Origin: an uncultured bacterium
GTDB lineage: Bacteria > Bacillota > Clostridia > Oscillospirales > Oscillospiraceae
NCBI GenBank assembly: GCA_948469375.1
Contig: CAOKLO010000017.1
Location: forward strand, 1-58,442
Length of the DNA stretch: 58,442 nt
Direction of reading: 5' to 3'
Below the pieces are notes generated by a model. It did not search any database. It was not told the DNA's origin and saw only the letters and a program-made list of their open reading frames with translations. Positions within the stretch are counted from its first letter, which is position 1. Each line of letters begins with the position of its first letter. This document shows positions 15,612 through 25,040 of this stretch, in pieces. Position numbers and translations under genes: made by a program.

Positions 15612-16952
15612 ATGAACATTAAGAGCAATGAGAAGAAAGAAAACAGCGCCTTTGAACTGGTGATTGAGGTCGGAGCCGCTGAGTTCCAGGCCGCCATTGA
15701 TAAGGTCTACAAGCGCCAGAAGAACCGTATCAGTGTTCCTGGCTTCCGTAAGGGCAAGGCACCCCGAAAGATGGTGGAAAAGATGTATGGCGCCGAGATC
15801 TTTTTTGAGGACGCCATCTCTTTGGCTTATCCCGACGCCTATGAGGCCGCGCTGAAGGAGGCGGACCTGAAGCCCGTGGCCTATCCCCAGCTGGAGGTGC
15901 TGGACGTCACCGCCGACGGCTTTACCTTCAAGGCCACCGTCACCGTCAAGCCTGAGGTGTCCATCAAGGATTATAAGGGCCTCCAGGTGGCAAAGCCGGA
16001 CGTGAAGGTGTCTGCCGCCGACATCAAAGCGGAGCTGAAGCCTTACATCGACCGGGCCTCCCGTCTGGTGAGCGTGGACCGCAAGGCCAAGAAAGGCGAT
16101 ACCGCCGTTATCGATTTTGAGGGCTTCAAGGATGGTGAGCCATTCCAGGGCGGCAAGGGCGAGAACTACAGCCTGGAGTTGGGCTCCGGTTCCTTCGTCC
16201 CTGGGTTCGAGGAGCAGGTTATCGGCATGAAGGCCGGAGACGAAAAGGATCTGGACATCACCTTTCCCGAGAACTATACGCCCGAGCTGGCCGGAGCCGC
16301 CGTGGTGTTCAAGGTCAAGGTTCACGAGGTGAAGGAGAAGCAGGAGCCTGAGGTGGACGACGAGTTTGCCAAGGACGTGTCTGAGTTCGATACTCTGGAC
16401 GAGTTTAAGAAGGACCTGGGCGAAAAGCTGAAGGCCCGCCGTCAGGAGCAGGCAGACCGGGACTTTGAGGCCGCCGTCATCGACGCGCTCATTGAGAAGC
16501 TGGAGTGCGAGGTGCCCCAGGCCATGGTGGACTACCGCGCCGATAAAATGCTGGAGGAGTACGCCAGCAACATTCAGAGCCAGGGCATCAAATTTGAGGA
16601 CTATCTGCGGATGGTTGGCCTCTCTCTGGACGACCTGCGCGCTCAGTCCAAGACTGCCGCCGATCGGGCCGTGCGCAGCGACCTGGCCTTGGAGGCCGTG
16701 GCCGCCGCCGAGGGCATTGAGACTGCCGACGCCGACATTGAAGAGGAAATCGCCAAGCTGGCCAAGCAGCATGATATGGAGGTGGATCGGCTCCGGGCCG
16801 TGATTGATCCGGAGGACGTCCGCCGGGATTTAACTATGCGCAAAACGCTGGAGCTGGTAAAGGGCGCTGTGAAGAAACCCGCGAAGAAGGCGGCTAAGAA
16901 AGCTGACAAGGCCGAGGAGCAGGCAGACGAGGAAACGAAAAACGAGGAGTAA
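15612..16952 (+). CDS. tig: Trigger factor
   Basis: Trigger factor is the ribosome-bound chaperone and peptidyl-prolyl isomerase that meets nascent chains. The 446-residue protein has the ribosome-docking loop VPGFRKGKAPRKMVEK near residue 40, the FKBP-type domain around 150-240 (GDTAVIDFEGFKDGEPF), and a long helical C-terminal domain. The tail (about 420-446) is Lys/Ala-rich and then acidic. ATG 15612 has GGAGG ahead of it. It begins the conserved tig-clpP-clpX-lon-ysxC block. Confidence 0.96.
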   Translation: MNIKSNEKKENSAFELVIEVGAAEFQAAIDKVYKRQKNRISVPGFRKGKAPRKMVEKMYGAEIFFEDAISLAYPDAYEAALKEADLKPVAYPQLEVLDVTADGFTFKATVTVKPEVSIKDYKGLQVAKPDVKVSAADIKAELKPYIDRASRLVSVDRKAKKGDTAVIDFEGFKDGEPFQGGKGENYSLELGSGSFVPGFEEQVIGMKAGDEKDLDITFPENYTPELAGAAVVFKVKVHEVKEKQEPEVDDEFAKDVSEFDTLDEFKKDLGEKLKARRQEQADRDFEAAVIDALIEKLECEVPQAMVDYRADKMLEEYASNIQSQGIKFEDYLRMVGLSLDDLRAQSKTAADRAVRSDLALEAVAAAEGIETADADIEEEIAKLAKQHDMEVDRLRAVIDPEDVRRDLTMRKTLELVKGAVKKPAKKAAKKADKAEEQADEETKNEE

Positions 16953-16990
16953 ACGGCGATTCTCGGCTTTTTGAGAGGGGGAGGGAATAA

Positions 16991-17029
16991 CCGCCGCCGG
17001 AGAATGGGTATAATAGCCAGCACCGGCGG
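16991..17029 (+). promoter_or_regulatory. Possible clpP promoter with flanking inverted repeat
   Basis: TATAAT at 17009-17014 lies 54 bases ahead of clpP but has no good -35 box. It is flanked by the inverted repeat CCGCCGG (16994-17000) and CCGGCGG (17023-17029), a possible operator. No CtsR-type direct repeat is seen. Confidence 0.4.
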
Positions 17030-17067
17030 AAATCAGGGAGATTCCCCCGTCTGAAAGGAGAAGCATT

Positions 17068-17649
17068 ATGAGTTTAGTTCCATATGTAGTAGAGCAGACC
17101 AGCCGCGGTGAGCGGTCCTATGACATTTTTTCCAGACTGCTCAATGACCGTATCGTGTTTTTGGGCGAGGAGGTCAACGCAACCACTGCGTCTCTTGTCG
17201 TGGCCCAGCTGCTCTACCTGGAGGCCCAGGACCCGGACAAGGACATTCAATTCTATATCAACAGCCCCGGTGGCTCTATCCCAGACGGCATGGCCATCTA
17301 CGACACCATGCAGTACATCAAGTGTGATGTGTCCACCATCTGCGTGGGGATGGGCGCCTCCATGGGGGCGTTCCTGCTGTCCTCCGGGGCAAAGGGCAAG
17401 CGGATGGCTCTGCCCAACGCCGAGATTATGATTCACCAGCCCTCCGCCGGGACTCAAGGTCAGATTACCGACATGGCCCTTCACCTGAAGCGGTTGGAGA
17501 CCATTAAAAAACGTGTGACCCAGATTTTGGCAGATAACTGCGGCAGAGATCTGGCGCAGGTAACCGCCGACTGTGAGCGCGACAACTTTATGACCGCACA
17601 GGAGGCGTTGGAGTACGGCCTTATTGACAAGATTATTACCAATCGCTGA
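17068..17649 (+). CDS. clpP: ATP-dependent Clp protease proteolytic subunit
   Basis: ClpP forms the tetradecameric serine protease chamber served by ClpX. The catalytic triad is visible: S98 in [10 protein letters not shown]123 in IMIHQPSAG and D172 in CERDNFMTA. At 193 residues the length is standard. It lies between tig and clpX, and a hairpin between clpP and clpX may set their ratio. Confidence 0.97.
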   Translation: MSLVPYVVEQTSRGERSYDIFSRLLNDRIVFLGEEVNATTASLVVAQLLYLEAQDPDKDIQFYINSPGGSIPDGMAIYDTMQYIKCDVSTICVGMGASMGAFLLSSGAKGKRMALPNAEIMIHQPSAGTQGQITDMALHLKRLETIKKRVTQILADNCGRDLAQVTADCERDNFMTAQEALEYGLIDKIITNR

Positions 17650-17654
17650 GCAAA

Positions 17655-17690
17655 GCCAAAGAGCGGAGGGCTGTATCTCCGCTCTTTGGC
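17655..17690 (+). terminator. Hairpin between clpP and clpX (attenuator-like)
   Basis: A perfect 14-bp stem (17655-17668 with 17677-17690) with an eight-base loop follows the clpP stop by 5 bases. Only a weak T tract (GCTTTCC) follows, so partial read-through into clpX is likely. Confidence 0.7.
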
Positions 17691-17715
17691 GCTTTCCTGA
17701 AAGGAAGACCAGAAT

Positions 17716-19029
17716 ATGGCAAGAGACGACTACAAATCAGTACGTTGCTCCTTTTGTGGCAAACACCAGGAGCAGGTGGAACGGATCATCGCCGGTCCCG
17801 GCGCCTATATCTGCAATGAATGTGTTCACCTGTGCATGAGCATTCTGGGGGATGAGCACGACGACGCCCCTGATGTGCCGGATATCCCGGATGTTATTCC
17901 CACCCCAAAAGAGATGGTGGCTGTGCTGGACGAATATATTATTGGCCAGGACAGCGCCAAGGTGGCCCTGTCGGTGGCGGTGTACAATCACTATAAGCGG
18001 ATCTATTTCGGCGGCGGGGACAATGTGGAGTTGCAAAAGAGCAACATTCTTATGGTGGGGCCTACCGGCTGCGGTAAAACCCTTTTTGCCCAGACTCTGG
18101 CCCGTATTTTGAAGGTGCCCTTTGCCATTGCCGATGCCACCACCCTCACTGAAGCAGGCTATGTGGGTGACGATGTGGAGAATATCTTGTTGCGCCTGGT
18201 GCAGGCCGCCGATTATGACATCGAACTGGCCCAGCGGGGGATTATTTACGTGGATGAGATCGATAAAATTGCCCGTAAAAGTGAGAACACCTCCATTACC
18301 CGGGATGTGTCTGGAGAGGGTGTGCAGCAGGCCCTGCTGAAGATTTTAGAGGGTACCGTGGCCAATGTGCCGCCCCAGGGCGGGCGCAAGCACCCGCACC
18401 AGGAGTTTTTGCAAATCGACACCAAAAATATTCTGTTTATCTGCGGCGGCGCATTTGACGGACTGGATAAGATTATAGAGCGCCGTTTGGATCAAAAGAC
18501 CATCGGTTTCGGCTCCGATGTTAAAACTGCGGCGGAGCGCGAAAAAGAGGATGTCCTCAAGTCCGTTCAACCCCATGATCTGCTGAAATTTGGTATTATT
18601 CCTGAGTTGGTGGGCCGTCTGCCCATTATCACCACGCTGAAGGCGCTGGACCGGGAACAGCTGGTGCGTATCCTCACTGAGCCGAAAAATGCGTTGGTCA
18701 AGCAGTACAAGTGTCTGATGGATTATGACAACGTGGAGTTGGAGTTTACTCCGGAGGCGCTGGATGCCGCTGCGGATAAGGCCCTGGAACGCAAGATCGG
18801 CGCCCGCGGTCTGCGGGCAGTGCTTGAAGAGGTCATGACCCCGGTCATGTACGACGCGCCCTCTGATCAGAGTATCGCGAAGGTGACTATCACCGCAGAA
18901 GCCATAAAAGGTGAGGGAGAGGCGGACATTCTGCGGCAGGAGGGACGTCCTGCACGGCCCAGACTGGGCGCTGCGGCGCTGCGAGCGGAAAAAGGCGGGC
19001 AGGCTTCCCCCAGAGGGAATGCGTCCTAA
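17716..19029 (+). CDS. clpX: ATP-dependent Clp protease ATPase subunit ClpX
   Basis: ClpX is the AAA+ unfoldase for ClpP. The 437-residue protein has the N-terminal C4 zinc-binding domain (CSFC at about residue 11, CNEC at about 34), Walker A GPTGCGKT at 115-122, Walker B DEIDKIA near 178, and the [11 protein letters not shown] region near 260. After the usual end it carries a basic tail of about 30 residues rich in Arg, Gly and Ala, which is longer than in many ClpX proteins. Confidence 0.96.
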   Translation: MARDDYKSVRCSFCGKHQEQVERIIAGPGAYICNECVHLCMSILGDEHDDAPDVPDIPDVIPTPKEMVAVLDEYIIGQDSAKVALSVAVYNHYKRIYFGGGDNVELQKSNILMVGPTGCGKTLFAQTLARILKVPFAIADATTLTEAGYVGDDVENILLRLVQAADYDIELAQRGIIYVDEIDKIARKSENTSITRDVSGEGVQQALLKILEGTVANVPPQGGRKHPHQEFLQIDTKNILFICGGAFDGLDKIIERRLDQKTIGFGSDVKTAAEREKEDVLKSVQPHDLLKFGIIPELVGRLPIITTLKALDREQLVRILTEPKNALVKQYKCLMDYDNVELEFTPEALDAAADKALERKIGARGLRAVLEEVMTPVMYDAPSDQSIAKVTITAEAIKGEGEADILRQEGRPARPRLGAAALRAEKGGQASPRGNAS

Positions 19030-19043
19030 TAGCAAGCGTGTTG

Positions 19044-19073
19044 GAGGGGTGGGCGGAGGCCTGCCCCTCTTTT
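19044..19073 (+). terminator. Terminator between clpX and lon
   Basis: An 11-bp stem with two wobble pairs (19044-19054 with 19059-19069), a GGAG loop and TTTT sits 15 bases after clpX. Confidence 0.75.
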
Positions 19074-19096
19074 GACGATAGAAAGGAGCGATCCTG

Positions 19097-21505
19097 ATGG
19101 CGGACAAACAAATGGCGGAAACGATCCCGGTGCTGGCTCTGCGGGGACTGACGGTATTTCCCCAGCTCATACTCCACTTTGATGTGGGACGCGCTGCTTC
19201 GATCCAGGCATTGGAGGAAGCCATGGGCGAGAAACGGGAAATTTTCCTGGTGACACAGCGGGAATTGACAGTGGAGAATCCAAATCAGGGTGATTTGTAT
19301 GCCATTGGCACGATAGCCAGCGTGAAACAAATCCTACGCCTTCCGGAGAATGGCGTTCGGGTCATGGTGGAGGGGCACAGCCGGGGGCGCCTCTTACGTC
19401 TAGTGGAGACGGAGCCCTATATCACCGCAGAGGTGGAGTATCTGGCAGAGCCCATCCCAGCAAAGGGTAACTCACCCAGAACGGAGGCTGCTATCCGGCA
19501 GATTTATAACCAGATGGAGCGGTATACCGAACTGTCCGACCGGGTCACACCGGAAATCTATCTGAAGCTGCTGGCCAGTGATGACCCGGGCTATATTGCC
19601 GACTATGCCGCTCAGAACCTGCCCTTACGCTTTGAAGACAAGCAATCAGTGTTGGAAGAGCTTCGTCCTGTCCGGCGCCTGGACCGGCTGTGTCGTATTT
19701 TGGGCAGGGAAGTGGAAATATTAGAGGTAGAAAGCGAGCTGGCCGCCAAAATTCACGAGCAGGTGGCTGCCAGCCAGCGGGACTATTTTCTGAGAGAACA
19801 GCTCCGGGTTATCCAACGGGAGCTGGGGGAGAGCGACGAGGACGACGAAATCACCGAATACCGCAGCTGCATCGCCCAAGCCAAGCTGCCGGAGGAGGTG
19901 AGGGAGAAGCTGCTCAAGGAAGTAAAGCACCTGGAGAAGCAGCCCTACAGCTCCTCTGAGGCGGCGGTGATCCGTACCTATCTGGATACCTGCCTGGAGC
20001 TGCCCTGGCAGATCAAAACCCGGGAACGGGTGAGCGTTTCTGCAGTGTCCAAGGTACTGGAGGCGAATCACTATGGATTGGAAAGGGTTAAGGAACGTAT
20101 TCTGGAATTTGTGGCGGTCAAACAGCTGGCCCCTGAGCTAAAGGGACAGATCATCTGCCTGGTAGGTCCGCCGGGGGTAGGCAAGACCTCCATCGCCATG
20201 AGCATAGCCAAAGCCATGAATCGAAAGCTGGCCCGAATTTCTCTGGGCGGCATCCGAGACGAGGCGGACATCCGGGGACACCGTAAAACTTATGTGGGGT
20301 CCATGCCTGGGCGGATCATTGCCGGGATCAAACAGGCGGGGAGTGCCAATCCGGTGCTGCTGCTGGATGAGATTGATAAGGTAGGCAGTGATCATCGGGG
20401 GGACCCGGCAGCGGCTTTACTGGAGGTGTTGGACAGTGAGCAGAACAGCACCTTCCGGGACCACTATCTGGAGCTGCCATTTGACCTGTCCGATGTGATG
20501 TTTATCACCACAGCCAACACCACCGATACCATTCCCCGTCCACTGCTGGACCGAATGGAAATTATTGAATTATCCAGCTACACGGACAAGGAAAAGATAC
20601 AGATTGCCAAGCGGCATCTGCTGCCTCGGGAGCTTAAACGCCATGGTTTGACCCGTGCGCAGCTGAAAATCAGCGACCTCGGTTTGGAGGCGCTTATTGC
20701 AGGATACACAAAGGAGTCCGGCGTACGGCTGTTAGAGCGGAAGCTGGCTGCACTTTGCAGGAAAAGCGCAGCACAAATTGTTCAAAATGATATAAAGCGA
20801 ATTAACATTACAGAAACTAATTTGCAAGACCTTCTCGGCCCCCGCCGCTATATGAACGACATACCCTCAAAAGAACCTTTGGTGGGCGTGGTCAACGGCT
20901 TGGCCTGGACCTCTGTAGGTGGCGAAATTTTGGAGGTAGAGGTCAATGTGGTGCCAGGTACGGGTAAGGTCGCACTCACGGGAAATCTGGGAGATGTGAT
21001 GAAGGAGTCGGCAAAAGCGGCATTGTCGTATGTCCGCAGCAGAGCAAGCCAGCTGGGCGTGGAACCGGACTTTCACAGTACCAAGGATGTTCATGTCCAT
21101 TTCCCGGAGGGCGCTGTGCCAAAGGATGGACCTTCCGCCGGCATTGCGATTACAACGGCCATGGTATCCGCACTCACCGGAGTTCCAGTTCGGCGCGACG
21201 TGGCCATGACTGGTGAGGTCACACTTCGAGGCAGGGTACTGCCCATTGGCGGTCTGCGGGAAAAAACGATGGGAGCTCTTCGCAATGGTGTGACCACGGT
21301 AATCATCCCGGCTGATAACGAAAAAGACCTGGAGGACATTGACCCAATTGTGCGGAGCGTGCTTACTTTTATACCAGTGAAACAGGTAGATGAGGTCCTG
21401 GCTCAGGCGTTGGAGGGCTGTCTGCCTGTTCAGAACGCCAACGTGTCCTGCCAGGTTCCGGAAACGCCCAGGACTGCGGGTCATGCAGTCAATCTTCGCC
21501 AATGA
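19097..21505 (+). CDS. lon: ATP-dependent protease Lon (LonA type)
   Basis: Lon degrades misfolded and regulatory proteins. The 802-residue protein has the N-terminal substrate domain (1-200), a coiled-coil linker, the AAA+ module with Walker A GPPGVGKT (K363) and Walker B LLLDEIDK, and the C-terminal protease domain with the Ser-Lys dyad S680 (DGPSAG) and K723 (REKTMGAL). AAAGGAG precedes ATG 19097. The stop overlaps a possible ATG of ysxC. Confidence 0.97.
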   Translation: MADKQMAETIPVLALRGLTVFPQLILHFDVGRAASIQALEEAMGEKREIFLVTQRELTVENPNQGDLYAIGTIASVKQILRLPENGVRVMVEGHSRGRLLRLVETEPYITAEVEYLAEPIPAKGNSPRTEAAIRQIYNQMERYTELSDRVTPEIYLKLLASDDPGYIADYAAQNLPLRFEDKQSVLEELRPVRRLDRLCRILGREVEILEVESELAAKIHEQVAASQRDYFLREQLRVIQRELGESDEDDEITEYRSCIAQAKLPEEVREKLLKEVKHLEKQPYSSSEAAVIRTYLDTCLELPWQIKTRERVSVSAVSKVLEANHYGLERVKERILEFVAVKQLAPELKGQIICLVGPPGVGKTSIAMSIAKAMNRKLARISLGGIRDEADIRGHRKTYVGSMPGRIIAGIKQAGSANPVLLLDEIDKVGSDHRGDPAAALLEVLDSEQNSTFRDHYLELPFDLSDVMFITTANTTDTIPRPLLDRMEIIELSSYTDKEKIQIAKRHLLPRELKRHGLTRAQLKISDLGLEALIAGYTKESGVRLLERKLAALCRKSAAQIVQNDIKRINITETNLQDLLGPRRYMNDIPSKEPLVGVVNGLAWTSVGGEILEVEVNVVPGTGKVALTGNLGDVMKESAKAALSYVRSRASQLGVEPDFHSTKDVHVHFPEGAVPKDGPSAGIAITTAMVSALTGVPVRRDVAMTGEVTLRGRVLPIGGLREKTMGALRNGVTTVIIPADNEKDLEDIDPIVRSVLTFIPVKQVDEVLAQALEGCLPVQNANVSCQVPETPRTAGHAVNLRQ

Positions 21506-21519
21506 GTGAGGAGATAGCT

Positions 21520-22113
21520 ATGGCTGTCAATTGGAATATGGCACAATTTATCCGTTCCGCCGCAAAACCGGCGGATTTTCCCCGCGATGGGTTGCCGCAG
21601 GTGGTGTTTGCTGGGCGGTCCAATGTGGGCAAGTCATCGGTGATTAACCGGCTGCTCAACCGAAAAAATTTTGCCCGGGTGGGTTCTGCCCCAGGAAAGA
21701 CAACCCATATCAACTACTTTTGTATCGATAAAAAGCTTTACCTTGTGGATTTGCCTGGTTATGGTTATGCAAAAGTGTCCAAGCAGGAGCGGGACCGCTG
21801 GGGACGGCTTATCGAGGCGTGGTTTGCCGATGCCAGACGAATGGCACTGGGTATTTTGGTCGTAGACGCCCGCCATAAGCCTACAGCAGACGATTGTACC
21901 ATGGCCCAGGTTTTTCTGAACTCAGGAAAGCCCTTTGTTGTGGTGGCAAACAAGCTTGATAAGTTGAAAAAGAGTGAAGTTGATGGAAATATGCTGCAAA
22001 TTTTTGAAGCATTGTCAGTGCCCGGTTCTGTCCCCTTGATCTGGTTTTCTGCGGAAAAAGGGGATGGAAAATTGGAACTGCTGAGTCAGATCCTCAAGCA
22101 TTTGGAGGTGTAA
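21520..22113 (+). CDS. ysxC: Ribosome biogenesis GTP-binding protein YsxC/EngB
   Basis: YsxC is an essential GTPase for 50S assembly. G1 is GRSNVGKSS (about residue 30), the switch region contains GKTTHINYF, G3 is DLPGYGYAKV, and G4 is VANKLDKL (about 140). ATG 21520 has AGGAG six bases upstream and gives 197 residues. An in-frame ATG at 21502 overlaps the lon stop and would add six residues. Linkage to lon is the common Firmicute arrangement. Confidence 0.95.
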   Translation: MAVNWNMAQFIRSAAKPADFPRDGLPQVVFAGRSNVGKSSVINRLLNRKNFARVGSAPGKTTHINYFCIDKKLYLVDLPGYGYAKVSKQERDRWGRLIEAWFADARRMALGILVVDARHKPTADDCTMAQVFLNSGKPFVVVANKLDKLKKSEVDGNMLQIFEALSVPGSVPLIWFSAEKGDGKLELLSQILKHLEV

Positions 22114-22115
22114 CT

Positions 22116-22868
22116 ATGAAATATGTCCGCTTAGATCATTCTGGAACTCCTCGCTGGGGTGTGATCAAGGGAGATGAAGTGCTCACCCTGTCCAAACCCC
22201 CTTATGATGGTCTGGAATACGATGGCGGTAAGCTTCCTTTGAGCCAGTGTAGGCTGCTGGCCCCTTGTGAGCCGACAAAAATTGTCTGTGTGGGCAAAAA
22301 CTATATAGAGCACGCTAAGGAGATGGGAAGTGAGCCGCCTGGTTTTCCTATTTTGTTCCTGAAAGGTGTAAATACAGTTAATCGGCCCGACGGCGCGGTC
22401 CATGCTCCTGATTTTGTGGGGCGGCTGGACTATGAAGGAGAGCTTGCGGTCATTATCCGCCGCAGAGCAAAGGATGTAAAGGCAAAGGACTTTTCGGATT
22501 ATGTGCTCGGCTACACCTGCCTGAATGACGTCACAGCTCGGGATATTCAACAGCATGACGGTCAATGGACCCGGGCTAAGTCTATGGACGGTTTTTGTCC
22601 AATGGGGCCTTGGGCGGCAGATGGGGTGGACCCCTCCGGACTGAAGCTGGTCACACGGCTCAACGGCACGGTGGTGCAGCAGGGAAGCACCGCTGATTTT
22701 ATCACACCGGTTCCCCAGTTGCTGGAATTCATTACCGCTGCCATGACTTTGGAGCCGGGCGATGTAATTGCTACAGGTACGCCTGCCGGCATAGGGAGTA
22801 TGATTCCCGGAGACCAGGTCGAAGTTGAGATCGAGGGGATTGGAACATTAAAAAATCAGGTGGTTTGA
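22116..22868 (+). CDS. Fumarylacetoacetate hydrolase family protein
   Basis: The 250-residue protein is a FAH-superfamily enzyme (acylpyruvase or 2-hydroxyhepta-2,4-diene-1,7-dioate isomerase-like). The metal-binding Glu pair lies in YEGELAVI near residue 109, preceded by CVGKNYIEHAKEMG (about 58-72). VTARDIQ and GTPAGIG are also conserved. Genome context gives no aromatic-degradation partners, so oxaloacetate tautomerase or acylpyruvase activity is as likely as any other. It starts 2 bases after ysxC and is probably the last gene of that transcript. Confidence 0.85.
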   Translation: MKYVRLDHSGTPRWGVIKGDEVLTLSKPPYDGLEYDGGKLPLSQCRLLAPCEPTKIVCVGKNYIEHAKEMGSEPPGFPILFLKGVNTVNRPDGAVHAPDFVGRLDYEGELAVIIRRRAKDVKAKDFSDYVLGYTCLNDVTARDIQQHDGQWTRAKSMDGFCPMGPWAADGVDPSGLKLVTRLNGTVVQQGSTADFITPVPQLLEFITAAMTLEPGDVIATGTPAGIGSMIPGDQVEVEIEGIGTLKNQVV

Positions 22869-22929
22869 GCAGAAAATAGAGCAGATTTAGGCACTGAATA
22901 TTTTTTTAGAAAAACTTTCACAAAAAGGG

Positions 22930-22957
22930 TTGACAAATCTCGCTATTCTGATATAAT
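22930..22957 (+). promoter_or_regulatory. Promoter of tRNA-Gln
   Basis: TTGACA (22930-22935), a 16-base spacer and TATAAT (22952-22957) lie 31 bases ahead of the tRNA. Confidence 0.85.
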
Positions 22958-22988
22958 AGCCCATGGTCGCTTGAGAGAGCAAGTTGAT

Positions 22989-23062
22989 AGCGGATTAGTG
23001 TAATGGTAGCACACCAGACTCTGACTCTGTTTGTGAGGGTTCGAATCCTTCATCCGCTGCCA
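22989..23062 (+). tRNA. tRNA-Gln (anticodon CTG)
   Basis: AGCGGAT pairs perfectly with ATCCGCT to form the acceptor stem; discriminator G and encoded CCA follow. The anticodon loop CTCTGAC carries CTG, reading CAG. The T arm has GAGGG and CCTTC around TTCGAAT. The first pair of the anticodon stem (27-43) is a C-T mismatch, which is unusual but leaves four good pairs. Confidence 0.93.
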
Positions 23063-23100
23063 AGTAAACCCCTGGAACTGTAAAGTCCCGGGGGTTTACT
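23063..23100 (+). terminator. Terminator after tRNA-Gln
   Basis: A 10-bp outer stem (23063-23072 with 23091-23100) with further inner pairing follows the CCA end directly. The T tract (GTATTTTG) is moderate. Confidence 0.7.
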
Positions 23101-23175
23101 GTATTTTGAGCTTTGGTGATTATTATTTCCCAACTTGCTGTTCCAGGCTTTTCAACTAAAAATTTCGGTAGGCTC

Positions 23176-23204
23176 TTGCAAATTCACTCTCTATTGGGTA
23201 TACT
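23176..23204 (+). promoter_or_regulatory. Promoter of the DUF1858 gene
   Basis: TTGCAA (23176-23181), a 17-base spacer and TATACT (23199-23204) lie 41 bases ahead of the gene. Confidence 0.78.
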
Positions 23205-23244
23205 ATAAGTTGTTCGACAAAAACTGCAAGGAGGTCATCCCACA

Positions 23245-23442
23245 ATGGCACAGATCACAAAGGATACCATCATTGGCGATATTTTGGACATCGCGCCCGG
23301 CACCGCGCCCATCTTCATGTCTATCGGCATGCATTGCCTGGGCTGTCCGTCTTCCCGCGGGGAGACGGTGGAGCAGGCCTGCATGGTCCACGGTGTGGAT
23401 GTGAACGCTCTGCTGGAGCAGCTGAACGCTTCCATCGCCTGA
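23245..23442 (+). CDS. DUF1858 domain protein
   Basis: This 65-residue protein matches the small DUF1858 family: an N-terminal ITKDTIIGDIL helix and the centre GMHCLGCPSSRGETVEQAC with two closely spaced cysteines. These domains occur alone or fused to redox or hybrid-cluster proteins. A metal or cluster role is suspected but unproven. It has its own promoter, a strong ribosome site (AAGGAGGTC) and its own terminator, so it is likely well expressed as a single gene. Confidence 0.88.
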   Translation: MAQITKDTIIGDILDIAPGTAPIFMSIGMHCLGCPSSRGETVEQACMVHGVDVNALLEQLNASIA

Positions 23443-23456
23443 GAAAGCATCTTCTG

Positions 23457-23481
23457 AAAAGAGCGGAGGTTCCGCTCTTTT
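23457..23481 (+). terminator. Terminator after the DUF1858 gene
   Basis: An 11-bp stem (23457-23467 with 23471-23481) has a GGT loop and a broken T tract. Confidence 0.8.
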
Positions 23482-23514
23482 CCTTTATCTTGAGTATGAC
23501 AGGGGAGGGAGGAC

Positions 23515-24210
23515 ATGGAACTATCGCCAAGGCTCCATACCATCGCCCAGCAGGTTCCTATGGGGGCACGGCTGGTTGACGTAGGTACTGACCACGGTTA
23601 TCTGCCTGTTTGGCTGTTGCTGAACCATCAAATTAAAAGTGCTGTTGCCGCCGATTTGCGGGAAGGACCGCTGAGCCATGCCAGAGAAACCTCGCGGCAG
23701 CATGGACTGTCTGAAAGCATTTCCTTTCGACTGTGTGATGGGCTGGCAGATATCAAGGCGGATGAGGTGGACACGGTGGTGCTTGCCGGTATGGGCGGAG
23801 AAACTATTGCGGCTATTCTGAAGGCTGCGCCCTGGACACGGCAAGAAAAGCTGCTGATTCTACAACCAATGACCGGCGCGCCTCGCCTCCGTCTGTGGCT
23901 TCAAGACCATGGATACACCATTATCAAAGAGGCAATATGCTGTGAAGGAAAAAAGCTTTATAGCATTTGGATAGTGGCCGGTGGAGTCATGCCTCCGCTG
24001 TCTCCCGCAGAGCAGTGGGCTGGAGTGAACTGCTCAGTGGCGCTACGTTTAGACTATTTGAACATGCTGGAGAGTAAGGCTGAAAAAGCCCTCTGCGGCC
24101 ACAAAGCCGCCCAAATACCGGAGCAGGCTGCCATCGCTTATCTGGAGGAGGTATTGACTGGGCTGCGGGAGATGAAAAAGGAGTTGGAATCAAATGACCA
24201 CAGTAGCTGA
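23515..24210 (+). CDS. trmK: tRNA (adenine(22)-N1)-methyltransferase TrmK
   Basis: TrmK methylates A22 of tRNA with SAM. The 231-residue protein starts with the family pattern MELSPRLHTIAQQV. It has the SAM motif VDVGTDHGYLPVWLL near residue 23, then DTVVLAGMGGETI near 85. It is followed, with a 17-base overlap, by the nif3-like gene, an arrangement conserved in Firmicutes (trmK-yqfO). Confidence 0.92.
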   Translation: MELSPRLHTIAQQVPMGARLVDVGTDHGYLPVWLLLNHQIKSAVAADLREGPLSHARETSRQHGLSESISFRLCDGLADIKADEVDTVVLAGMGGETIAAILKAAPWTRQEKLLILQPMTGAPRLRLWLQDHGYTIIKEAICCEGKKLYSIWIVAGGVMPPLSPAEQWAGVNCSVALRLDYLNMLESKAEKALCGHKAAQIPEQAAIAYLEEVLTGLREMKKELESNDHSS

Positions 24211-24985
24211 GGTATTCGCTTTTCTACAGGAAAAGGCGCCGTTTGAATTGCAGGAGGGATTTGACAATTCCGGCTTCCTGGTTGGACGGGAGGATACGTC
24301 TGTCAGCAAAATCCTGGTGGCGCTGGATATTACGGAGCAGGTGGTTCAGGAGGCTTCTGAGCATGGAGCGCAGCTGATTGTGGCCCACCACCCGGTAATA
24401 TTTGGCGGCACTATGTCAGTGACCGACCAAACCGTCACAGGACGCGTCCTGCTCTCTCTGGTCGAAAACGGAATTGCTGCTATTTGTGCCCATACGAATT
24501 TAGACGCTGTGGAAGGCGGCGTCAATGATGCCCTCGCTTTGCGTCTAGGGCTTACCGACATTGGTCAGCTGAAGCAGTCCGGAGTTGATAAGCAGGGGAG
24601 ACCCTATGGCATAGGCCGGGTAGGAATCGTGCCGGAACAGCCGCTGTATGACTTTGCGATGGCAGTAAAGCGTCTGCTGGGGGCCAATGGTATTCGGCTG
24701 GTAGACGGTGGCAAACCAGTCCGTATGGTTGCGGTGGGCGGCGGTGCCTGTGGAGATATGATGAGCGACGCATTGGCGCAGGACTGCGACACATTCGTTA
24801 CCTCCGACGTCAAATACCACCAGTTTTTGGAGGCCCGGGCGCTGGGCCTCAACCTGGTGGACGCAGGACACTATCCCACGGAAAATGTGGTGTGTACTGT
24901 GCTTCGGGACTGGCTGACAAAGCGCTTTCCGCAGGTGTCCACCACCATTTCTCAGCGGCACGCAGAGATTTTTTCTTACCTTTAA
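24194..24985 (+). CDS. Nif3-like dinuclear metal centre protein (YqfO type)
   Basis: Nif3/YqfO proteins form hexameric rings with a dinuclear metal site; a GTP cyclohydrolase-like fold is known but function is debated. The 263-residue protein has the metal-binding VAHHPVIFGG near residue 65, CAHTNLDAVEGGVND near 97, and the C-terminal DAGHYPTEN near residue 223. It lacks the roughly 100-residue PII-like insert found in longer YqfO proteins. Confidence 0.9.
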   Translation: MTTVAEVFAFLQEKAPFELQEGFDNSGFLVGREDTSVSKILVALDITEQVVQEASEHGAQLIVAHHPVIFGGTMSVTDQTVTGRVLLSLVENGIAAICAHTNLDAVEGGVNDALALRLGLTDIGQLKQSGVDKQGRPYGIGRVGIVPEQPLYDFAMAVKRLLGANGIRLVDGGKPVRMVAVGGGACGDMMSDALAQDCDTFVTSDVKYHQFLEARALGLNLVDAGHYPTENVVCTVLRDWLTKRFPQVSTTISQRHAEIFSYL

Positions 24986-25040
24986 CCTAGGCATGAAGCG
25001 GCTCTCGCCCTCATATGGTGGAGGGAAAGGGGACTGGCTT

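Noticed and set aside
15555-16772. 405-codon open frame antisense to tig
   Set aside because: It has low-complexity Leu/Gly/His-rich translation with no domain, no ribosome site, and mirrors the codon bias of tig, whose identity is certain.
24993-25040. N-terminal extension of the CwlD-like amidase from ATG 24993
   Set aside because: It would put 16 polar residues before the membrane anchor and has no ribosome site.
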